Both the position numbers and the translations under genes were made by a program. Shown here piece after piece: positions 1 through 7,190 of a DNA stretch of 18,212 nucleotides. Within the stretch, counting starts at the first letter, position 1, and every line of letters starts with the position of its first letter. The notes below the pieces were generated by a model that saw only the letters and a program-made list of their open reading frames with translations, was not told the origin of the DNA and did not search any database. Source of the stretch: Actinobacteria bacterium UBA4719 (GTDB lineage Bacteria; Actinomycetota; Actinomycetes; Actinomycetales; Dermatophilaceae); the NCBI GenBank assembly GCA_002404345.1, contig DHJN01000268.1:1-18212 (forward strand). Direction: 5' to 3'.

Positions 1-717
1 CCCGGCGAGCTGGTCGCCCTGGTGGGTCCCAGCGGCGCGGGCAAGACCACCATCACGAGTCTGGTGGCCAGACTGTACGACCCCACGGTCGGCCAGATCC
101 GGCTGGGCGGGACCGATCTGCGCGAGGCAACTCTGGAGTCGCTGCACAACGTCGTCGGCGTGGTGACCCAGGAGGCGCACCTGTTTCACGACACGATCCG
201 CGCCAACCTGGCCTACGCCAAGCCGAATGCGAGCCAGGAGGAGATGGTCTCCGTCCTGAAGGCGGCCCAGGTGTGGGATCTGGTCTCGGGCCTGCCTGAG
301 GGGCTGGACACCGTCGTGGGCGATCGTGGACACCGCCTGTCCGGTGGCGAGAAGCAGCGGCTGGCCATTGCCAGACTGCTGCTCAAGGGGCCCGGTCTGG
401 TGGTCCTCGACGAGGCCACGGCCCATCTGGACAGCGAGTCCGAGCTGGCCGTCCAGCGGGCGCTGGACACCGCGCTGGCCGGTCGCACCGCCCTGGTGAT
501 CGCGCACCGGTTGTCAACCGTGCGCGGAGCGGACATGATCCTGGTCGTGGCCGACGGCCGGATCGTGGAACGTGGCAAGCACCGGGAGCTGCTGGCCCGG
601 GGCGGCCTCTACGCGGACCTGTACAACACCCAGTTCGCCGAACAGGGCAGTGTCGTCTCACCGCAGTGTCGTCTCACCGCTAGTCGTCCTCTTCGTCCCA
701 GATTCGGGTCTTCCTGA
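1..717 (+). CDS. ABC transporter, ATP-binding C-terminal part (5' end outside window)
   Basis: This is the nucleotide-binding domain of an ABC transporter, open from base 1 with no start in the window. The motif order is complete: Walker A GPSGAGKTT just after the left edge, Q-loop VTQEAHLF, signature LSGGEKQR, Walker B LVVLDEATAHLD and H-loop IAHRLSTV. The ending 'GGLYADLYNTQFAEQG' is the usual end of permease-ATPase fusion exporters (MsbA/LmrA-like half transporters), so the missing upstream part is probably the six-helix membrane domain. Substrate cannot be told. After that normal end comes a tail of about 22 residues with no family resemblance, encoded by a 16-bp tandem duplication and the antisense of the SURF1-like gene, which it overlaps tail-to-tail by 38 bp. 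The ABC NBD call is firm; the exporter type is inference. Confidence 0.93.
   Translation, partial: PGELVALVGPSGAGKTTITSLVARLYDPTVGQIRLGGTDLREATLESLHNVVGVVTQEAHLFHDTIRANLAYAKPNASQEEMVSVLKAAQVWDLVSGLPEGLDTVVGDRGHRLSGGEKQRLAIARLLLKGPGLVVLDEATAHLDSESELAVQRALDTALAGRTALVIAHRLSTVRGADMILVVADGRIVERGKHRELLARGGLYADLYNTQFAEQGSVVSPQCRLTASRPLRPRFGSS
649..680. repeat. 16-bp perfect tandem duplication at the end of the ABC gene
   Basis: The 16-mer AGTGTCGTCTCACCGC occurs twice without a gap (649-664 and 665-680). It ends where the stop codon of the opposing SURF1-like gene begins (680-682). Since 16 is not a multiple of 3, copy number sets the reading frame of the ABC protein's tail. If both copies were absent, the ABC frame would read Gln-Gly-TAG immediately. 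Confidence 0.9.
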
Positions 718-1564
718 CCTTGGCGGGTCTTGCTGGGGCTGCGGCGCCGACCGGAACCGGCGCCATCGGTTCGGAACCCTCGAGCTGTTCACGCCGTGCG
801 CCGACGAGGACCAGCACGAACCCGATGGGGGCGCCGAGCCACCACTGAAGCGCGTACGCCAGATGTGGCCCCAGGTCGATGTCGGGCTTCTCGAGCGCCT
901 GCGGGGCCGTGATGCGCTCACCGGGTGGCCCGGTTTCGCCGCGCCGGATCAGGTATGCGCCGTACAGCGGGCCGCGCGCCTGCGTCTGTGCCTGTGCCTG
1001 CGTCTGTGCCTGTGCCTGTGCCTGTGTCTGTGTCTGTGCCTGTGCCTGCGCCTCGGTGAGGTTGATCGAGGCCAGCAGGCCCTTCGGCATCTGTCGTCCC
1101 AGACTCGGTTCACCCCGTCGCAGCCAGCCGGTGACCGTGAGGTCTCCGGCTGGGGTGGCCGGCACCGTGGATGGCTCGGCTGCGCTCCGTCCGTTGGGAA
1201 TCCACCCACGATCGACCAACAGGGACCTGCCGTCGGCCAGCACGAGGGGAACCACCACCTCGTATCCGAAGACGCCGTTGTTCGGACGGTTACGTACGAG
1301 CATGAGGCCCGGGGCGGCATACCGTCCGGTCGCGGTGACCAGCGTCCACTCCTGCGCGCCGGTCAGGTTCGTGCCGGGTTGGGGAAACGCCGTGGACAGC
1401 GGAACCGGGCTGGCGAAGTAGTGGCTGTTGATCCGCTCCGCCCTCGCCACCCTGTCTTCGTGCCGGTGCCACTGCCACCGGCCGAGGAACACGCAGGCGA
1501 GCGCGAAGAGCGCGGCGACCGCCAACGCGGAGAGCCAACGACGCGACATCACCACCCTCAGCAC
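680..1564 (-). CDS. SURF1-like cytochrome c oxidase assembly protein with Ala/Thr-Gln repeat
   Basis: 294 aa with SURF1 architecture. An N-terminal membrane segment (about residues 10-28) is followed by the hallmark LGRWQWHR, then an extracytoplasmic domain with 'LVDRGWIP' and 'VTGWLRRGE', and a second membrane segment near the C-terminus (about 238-256, 'WWLGAPIGFVLVLVG'). SURF1 proteins help assemble haem-copper cytochrome c oxidase in the membrane. Residues 172-195 are twelve Ala-Gln/Thr-Gln dipeptides, placed just before 'GPLYGAYL' in the outer domain; this is not a family feature. The GTG at 1564 is chosen because a TACCGT box lies exactly 6 nt upstream, as in a leaderless transcript. 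An internal ATG at residue 6 is the alternative. It is divergent from moaA and overlaps the preceding ABC gene's 3' end by 38 bp. Confidence 0.88.
   Translation of the reverse strand: MLRVVMSRRWLSALAVAALFALACVFLGRWQWHRHEDRVARAERINSHYFASPVPLSTAFPQPGTNLTGAQEWTLVTATGRYAAPGLMLVRNRPNNGVFGYEVVVPLVLADGRSLLVDRGWIPNGRSAAEPSTVPATPAGDLTVTGWLRRGEPSLGRQMPKGLLASINLTEAQAQAQTQTQAQAQAQTQAQAQTQARGPLYGAYLIRRGETGPPGERITAPQALEKPDIDLGPHLAYALQWWLGAPIGFVLVLVGARREQLEGSEPMAPVPVGAAAPARPAKVRKTRIWDEEDD
980..1051. repeat. Hexanucleotide tandem repeat, 12 units, in the SURF1-like gene
   Basis: 72 bp of 6-bp units; on the coding (minus) strand each is GCA-CAG or ACA/ACG-CAG, read as Ala-Gln or Thr-Gln. Order along the protein: AQ AQ AQ TQ TQ AQ AQ AQ TQ AQ AQ TQ. 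Units differ by single transitions, and gain or loss of a unit keeps the frame. Confidence 0.95.
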
Positions 1565-1570
1565 CCGATG

Positions 1571-1576
1571 ACGGTA
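1571..1576 (-). promoter_or_regulatory. Putative -10 box (TACCGT) of the SURF1-like gene
   Basis: TACCGT on the minus strand, 6 nt before the GTG at 1564. It fits TANNNT and would place transcription start at or next to the start codon. No Shine-Dalgarno sequence is visible. Confidence 0.5.
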
Positions 1577-1583
1577 CCCGCCC

Positions 1584-1589
1584 TACCCT
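1584..1589 (+). promoter_or_regulatory. Putative -10 box (TACCCT) of moaA
   Basis: TACCCT is 6 nt upstream of the moaA ATG, with no Shine-Dalgarno between. It implies a leaderless mRNA. It lies back-to-back with the SURF1-like gene's box, 7 bp away on the other strand. Confidence 0.55.
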
Positions 1590-1595
1590 TGGCCC

Positions 1596-2618
1596 ATGAA
1601 GAGCCTTCCGATCTCGTCCGTGCCACCATCCGGCATGCCCGACACGTTCGGACGGGTCGCCACGGATCTGCGGGTCTCGGTCACGGACCGCTGCAACCTG
1701 CGCTGTACGTACTGCATGCCGGCCGAGGGTCTGCCGTGGATGTCCAAGCCCGAGATGCTCACCGATGAGGAGATGCTGCGGATCATCTCGGTCTTCATCG
1801 GGCTGGGGGTGCGGCAGGTGCGACTCACCGGCGGCGAGCCGCTGCTGCGCCGATCCCTTGTCGACCTGGTGGCTGGCATTGCCGCGCTGAAGCCCCGGCC
1901 GCGGATCGCGATGACCACCAACGGAGTTGGTCTCGATCGGCTGGCGGCGCCACTGGCGCGAGCCGGTCTGGACCGGGTCAATGTGAGCCTGGACACGATC
2001 GACCAGCAGGAGTTCTTCAAGCTCACCCGGCGCGACCGGCTCGCGGATGTCGAGGTGGGTCTGAAGGCCGCAGCCTCAGTTGGGCTGACTCCGGTCAAGG
2101 TCAACGCCGTGGCGATGCGTGGCATCAACGACCACAGCGCCGCTGACGTGCTGCAGTGGTGCCTGGACCGGGACTACCGGCTGCGGTTCATCGAGCAGAT
2201 GCCCCTGGACGCCCAGCACGAGTGGCAACGCGACCAGATGGTCACGTCCGACGAGATCCGCGAGCAGCTGTCCACCCGGTTCGCGCTCACACCGCTGCCG
2301 GACGAGACCCGGGGCAGTGCACCCGCGCAGCTGTTCCTCGTCAACGGCGGACCGTCAACGGTCGGGATCATCGCCAGTGTGTCGGCCCCGTTCTGCGCGG
2401 CCTGCGACCGGGTCCGGCTGACGTCTGACGGCCAGGTCCGCAACTGCCTGTTTGCCAAGGGCGAGGTGGACCTGCGGGGGCCATTGCGCGAGGGTGCCAC
2501 CACTGCTGAGCTGGCTGGCTTGATTCAGGGCGAGATGTGGCACAAGGCTCGTGGCCATGGCATCGACCAGCCGGGCTTCATCCAGCCAGACCGGCCCATG
2601 TCGTCCATCGGCGGCTGA
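1596..2618 (+). CDS. moaA: GTP 3',8-cyclase MoaA (molybdenum cofactor biosynthesis)
   Basis: 340 aa radical-SAM enzyme. MoaA converts GTP to (8S)-3',8-cyclo-7,8-dihydroguanosine 5'-triphosphate, the first step of molybdopterin synthesis. The N-terminal cluster motif is C33-x3-C37-x2-C40 in 'DRCNLRCTYCMP', followed by the SAM-binding 'TGGEPLLR'. The C-terminal second cluster ligands are C267-x2-C270-x13-C284 in 'FCAACDRVRLTSDGQVRNC'. The protein ends in the conserved Gly-Gly. Length and both cluster motifs are complete, so it looks functional. The ATG at 1596 is preferred because of the TACCCT box 6 nt upstream. No other moa gene is in the window. It converges on the small gene at 2659-2904 with a 40-bp gap that shows no clear terminator. 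Confidence 0.97.
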   Translation: MKSLPISSVPPSGMPDTFGRVATDLRVSVTDRCNLRCTYCMPAEGLPWMSKPEMLTDEEMLRIISVFIGLGVRQVRLTGGEPLLRRSLVDLVAGIAALKPRPRIAMTTNGVGLDRLAAPLARAGLDRVNVSLDTIDQQEFFKLTRRDRLADVEVGLKAAASVGLTPVKVNAVAMRGINDHSAADVLQWCLDRDYRLRFIEQMPLDAQHEWQRDQMVTSDEIREQLSTRFALTPLPDETRGSAPAQLFLVNGGPSTVGIIASVSAPFCAACDRVRLTSDGQVRNCLFAKGEVDLRGPLREGATTAELAGLIQGEMWHKARGHGIDQPGFIQPDRPMSSIGG

Positions 2619-2658
2619 CTCCCGGCCCAGCCGTTACCGGCCGCTGACCTTCAGGTGC

Positions 2659-4106
<1,448 letters not shown>

Positions 4107-4107
4107 A

Positions 4108-4149
4108 ATGGGTCCAGCACCGCGAACACCGTTGACTTGGAAGGACTGA
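4108..4149 (+). other. 13-codon leader ORF between fabG and fabI
   Basis: ATG at 4108 directly follows the third repeat's TGA (4105-4107). It opens a reading frame MGPAPRTPLTWKD that stops at TGA 4147-4149, 2 nt before the fabI ATG at 4152. Its last codons overlap the fabI Shine-Dalgarno (AAGGA, 4141-4145). Whether it is translated is unknown; it could couple fabI translation to fabG. Confidence 0.35.
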
Positions 4150-4151
4150 GC

Positions 4152-4907
4152 ATGTTGTTGCAAGGCAAGAGGCTGCTGATCACCGGTGTCCTCATGGACT
4201 CCTCGATCGCCTTTCACGTGGCCAAGCTGGCACAGGAGGAGGGCGCCGAGGTCGTGCTGACCTCCTTCGGTCGCGCCATGAAGATCACCCAGGCCATCGC
4301 CAAGCGGTTGCCGACCACACCGCCGGTCATCGAGCTGGACGTGACCAACCAGGAGCACCTCGACTCGCTGGCCGAGCGGCTGGGGGAGCATGTCGATCAC
4401 CTCGACGGCGTGCTGCACTCGATTGGTTTCGCCCCGCGTGGTGCCTTCAACTTCCTTGAGGCCAGCTGGGATGACGTGGCCACCGCACTGCACGCGTCGG
4501 CATACTCCTTGAAGGCCCTTGCGGTGGCCACGCTTCCGTTGATGCCTGACGGTGGCAGTGTGGTCGGCCTGACGTTCGACGCGCAGTTCGCCTGGCCGGT
4601 CTATGACTGGATGGGTGTGGCCAAGGCCGCGTTGGAGTCCACCAGCCGTTACTGCGCTCGCGACCTCGGCCCCAAGGGTGTGCGAGTGAACCTCGTAGCG
4701 GCCGGCCCCATCCGCACGACTGCGGCCAAGTCCGTTCCCGGGTTCGCCACCTTTGAGGAGTCCTGGGACAAGCGCGCCCCCCTGGGGTGGGACGTCAACG
4801 ACCCGTTCCCTGCGGCGAAGGCCTGTGCGGTGCTGCTCTCCGACTGGTTCCCGGCGACCACCGCAGAGATCATCCACGTCGACGGCGGCTTCCACGCGAT
4901 GGGCTAA
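4152..4907 (+). CDS. fabI: Enoyl-ACP reductase FabI (InhA-like)
   Basis: 251 aa NADH-dependent enoyl-ACP reductase, the last reductive step of fatty-acid elongation. It is an atypical short-chain dehydrogenase: N-terminal 'LLITGVLMDSSIAFHVAKLAQEEGAEVVLTSF' cofactor fold, 'LHSIGFAP' around S90, and the catalytic Y151-x6-K158 in 'VYDWMGVAKAALES'. 'LVAAGPIRTTAAK' marks the substrate-loop region and 'IIHVDGGFHAMG' the end. It resembles mycobacterial InhA, the isoniazid and triclosan target, though I cannot judge inhibitor response. The ATG at 4152 is chosen for the AAGGA Shine-Dalgarno at 4141-4145; an upstream TTG at 4104 would add a non-family extension. It ends in a tandem stop TAATAA. Confidence 0.96.
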   Translation: MLLQGKRLLITGVLMDSSIAFHVAKLAQEEGAEVVLTSFGRAMKITQAIAKRLPTTPPVIELDVTNQEHLDSLAERLGEHVDHLDGVLHSIGFAPRGAFNFLEASWDDVATALHASAYSLKALAVATLPLMPDGGSVVGLTFDAQFAWPVYDWMGVAKAALESTSRYCARDLGPKGVRVNLVAAGPIRTTAAKSVPGFATFEESWDKRAPLGWDVNDPFPAAKACAVLLSDWFPATTAEIIHVDGGFHAMG

Positions 4908-4966
4908 TAACCCTATGGCACAACGGTTTTGGCTAGTCACTCTGCGGTCGACCACCACAGGACGAC

Positions 4967-4972
4967 TAGAGT
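4967..4972 (+). promoter_or_regulatory. Putative -10 box (TAGAGT) of the CphA-like Mur ligase gene
   Basis: TAGAGT lies 7 nt before the ATG at 4980, and no Shine-Dalgarno is present. The 72-bp gap after fabI therefore probably holds an independent promoter giving a leaderless transcript. No good -35 is seen. Confidence 0.45.
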
Positions 4973-4979
4973 CCGCGGC

Positions 4980-7172
4980 ATGAGTGCTTCTCCCGTGACG
5001 GTCACCGAGGTCAGGGTTCTGGAGGGGCCCAACCTGTACTTCCCGTGCCCTGCGATCAAGATCATCGTCGACGCTCCGGGCTACCTGAGTGCTGACGAGA
5101 GGACGCTGCGCGCCATCAGCAAGCGGCTGGGGATGCGCGGCGTCCGCCCGGGGGCTGCCGACTCGCAGCAGCGTCAACGAGCGGTCATGCGGCTGGTGGC
5201 GCGGGTGGTGCACCGGATCGCCGCCGGGTCGGGCACAACCAGGCTGGGCGTCCGGGTTCGCACGGGTGGGTCGCGGCTTGAGGTGGTCGTGGCGTTCCCG
5301 TGGCGCTATCGGGGTCGTGGGCTGGCCCTCGGCGAGTCGCTGGGTCCGGCGCTGAGTGGGCTGCTCGACCCGGACGAGGCGGCCCACGAGGGCGCGCTCA
5401 GCAGGGCGGTCACGGCTGTCACCAGCTCCGAGCCGGGCGTGCGGCTGAAGATGATCAAGCCCAAGATCCCCGTGGTGTCCGTAACCGGCACCAACGGCAA
5501 GACGACCACGACGCGCCTGCTCGGACACATGGGTATGACGGCCGGCCTGGTCACGGCATGGAGCTCCACCGATGGGGTGGTCGCCCAGGGAGAGCTCGTC
5601 GAGCCGGGTGACTACTCGGGCCCGGCGGGTGGCCGCCACGTCCTGGCCACACCAGGAGTTCAGCTCGGCATTCTCGAGACGGCGCGGGGCGGACTGCTGC
5701 TGAAGGGCATGGGTATCTCGGTCAACGACGTGAGCATCGTCACCAACGTCTCCGCCGACCATCTCGGGCTGCAGGGCATCGACACCGTCGACCAGCTCGC
5801 CGAGGTCAAGGCGATTGTCACCAAGATCACCAAACCGACCGGGTGGGTCGTCCTCAACGGCGACGACCCCCGCGTGTGGGCCATGCGCGTGGGCATCAAG
5901 GCCCGGCCGTGGGTGTTCAGCCTCGATCCGGACTCACCGGCACTGAGGGAGTCCTTCGACCTTGGCGGGCGCGGCATCACGGTCCTCGACGGCGACGTGG
6001 TCGTGTTGCAGCCGCATAGCGACCCCGACCATCTCATCCCCATCGTGGACGTCCCGGTGACGTTGTCCGGTCTCTCGGCGCACAACGTTGCCAACGCCCT
6101 GGCAGCCACTGCGGCTGCACTTGGCCTGGGCCTCCCGCGGGAGGCGGTCGCGGAGGGGTTGCGGACGTTCACGCCCGACCCGCGGTACAACCCCGGCCGG
6201 ATGAACGTGTATTCACTGCCGATGGCTGGCGGCGGGAAGGCGACGGTGATCATCGACTTCGCGCACAACGAGGCTGGTCTGGAGGGACTGCTGGGGGTTG
6301 CCGAGGGTCTGCGCCCCCCGGGTTCTGTGGTCCATCTCGGGCTCGGCGCAGCTGGCGACCGGACCGATGACATCCTGCAGCGCCTGGGCGAGCTGGCCGG
6401 CCGCCGAGCCGACCGGGTGTCGGTGGTTCACAAGGCGCGCTACCTTCGTGGACGCGAGACGGAGGACCTCGAGATGCAGCTGCGGATCGGTCTGGCCCGG
6501 GTCGGCGTCGCCGAGCTCGACTCGTATCCCACGGAGCTCGAGGGGTTGCAGGCCATGGTCGCGACGGCCAACCGCGGCGACGTGCTCGCGGTCATGGTGC
6601 ATGCCGAACGCGTGAAGCTCGACGAGTGGCTCACGGAGAACGGCGCCTCCGTCGACACGGCCAAGGACATCCGCAAGAAGGTCATCGCGTCCCGTGGTGA
6701 GCACGAGGCCGAGACCGCGATCGCCGAGCTATGGGCCAACCCCGATGCGAATGCCCGCGTGGCTGCAGCCCAAGCGCTGGCCGACACGGACCCGGGCGAT
6801 CCGCGACTGACCTTCGAGCTGGCCAGCGCACACGACGGCGCGAGTGACGAGCAGCAGGCGATTTCGTTGTACGACAGGGCACTTGGCGCCGGGCTGCGCG
6901 AGCCGCACCGTCACCGCGCGCTGCTCCAGCAGGCGTCGAGCTACCGCAACGTCGGGGACCTCGCAGAGGCACGCCGGATCCTGGACGCGCTCTCCGGCGA
7001 GCGGCCCGGCAGTGCCGCCGTCGCAGCCTTCCGGGCGTTGACGATGCTCGATCAGGGCGAGGCTCCCGCCGCGGTCGCAGATCTGATCAACGTCCTTCTC
7101 TCTCACTCCGGTGACGCCGATGACGAGGCCTACCGAACGGAGCTGCACCGCTACGCCAAGGAGCTCCGGTGA
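4980..7172 (+). CDS. CphA-like Mur ligase without ATP-grasp, with C-terminal TPR region
   Basis: 730 aa. The N-terminal part ('VRVLEGPNLYFPCPAIKIIVD', about 11-31) resembles the CphA N-domain ('SRVYRGPNIWSYDPAIHLVVD' in the neighbouring cphA). The ATP-grasp domain expected next in CphA is absent; instead the Mur ligase domain starts by residue about 160 with P-loop GTNGKTTT (170-177), then 'LETARGGLL', 'VTNVSADHLGLQGIDT' and the C-terminal ligase part 'YNPGRMN' and 'IIDFAHNEAGLEG'. From about residue 590, 'RLTFELASAHDGASDEQQAISLYDRALGAGL' and later repeats look like a TPR_5-type helical domain, known elsewhere as a stand-alone protein. Probable activity: ATP-dependent amide-bond formation, perhaps adding an amino acid to a cyanophycin-type acceptor. 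The substrate is unproven. The ATG at 4980 is set by the TAGAGT box and family similarity. It is convergent with cphA, 18 bp away. Confidence 0.88.
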   Translation: MSASPVTVTEVRVLEGPNLYFPCPAIKIIVDAPGYLSADERTLRAISKRLGMRGVRPGAADSQQRQRAVMRLVARVVHRIAAGSGTTRLGVRVRTGGSRLEVVVAFPWRYRGRGLALGESLGPALSGLLDPDEAAHEGALSRAVTAVTSSEPGVRLKMIKPKIPVVSVTGTNGKTTTTRLLGHMGMTAGLVTAWSSTDGVVAQGELVEPGDYSGPAGGRHVLATPGVQLGILETARGGLLLKGMGISVNDVSIVTNVSADHLGLQGIDTVDQLAEVKAIVTKITKPTGWVVLNGDDPRVWAMRVGIKARPWVFSLDPDSPALRESFDLGGRGITVLDGDVVVLQPHSDPDHLIPIVDVPVTLSGLSAHNVANALAATAAALGLGLPREAVAEGLRTFTPDPRYNPGRMNVYSLPMAGGGKATVIIDFAHNEAGLEGLLGVAEGLRPPGSVVHLGLGAAGDRTDDILQRLGELAGRRADRVSVVHKARYLRGRETEDLEMQLRIGLARVGVAELDSYPTELEGLQAMVATANRGDVLAVMVHAERVKLDEWLTENGASVDTAKDIRKKVIASRGEHEAETAIAELWANPDANARVAAAQALADTDPGDPRLTFELASAHDGASDEQQAISLYDRALGAGLREPHRHRALLQQASSYRNVGDLAEARRILDALSGERPGSAAVAAFRALTMLDQGEAPAAVADLINVLLSHSGDADDEAYRTELHRYAKELR

Positions 7173-7190
7173 CGACGCCCTGAAACTGGG

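Noticed and set aside
980..1051. Hexamer tract as a CRISPR-like or regulatory repeat array
   Set aside because: The units are 6 bp without spacers and lie in frame in a recognisable gene.
572..1768. 398-aa plus-strand frame with Cys-Leu repeats across SURF1 and into moaA
   Set aside because: The Cys-Leu-rich stretch is the antisense reading of the Ala/Thr-Gln hexamer tract. It has no independent start or domain.
2619..2658. Possible terminator between moaA and the small Cys/His gene
   Set aside because: Only a weak 5-bp CGGCC/GGCCG pairing with a long loop is seen and no T-run follows, so I do not call it.
7173..7190. Terminator between the convergent CphA-like ligase and cphA genes
   Set aside because: The 18-bp gap is too short and shows no clear stem-loop.
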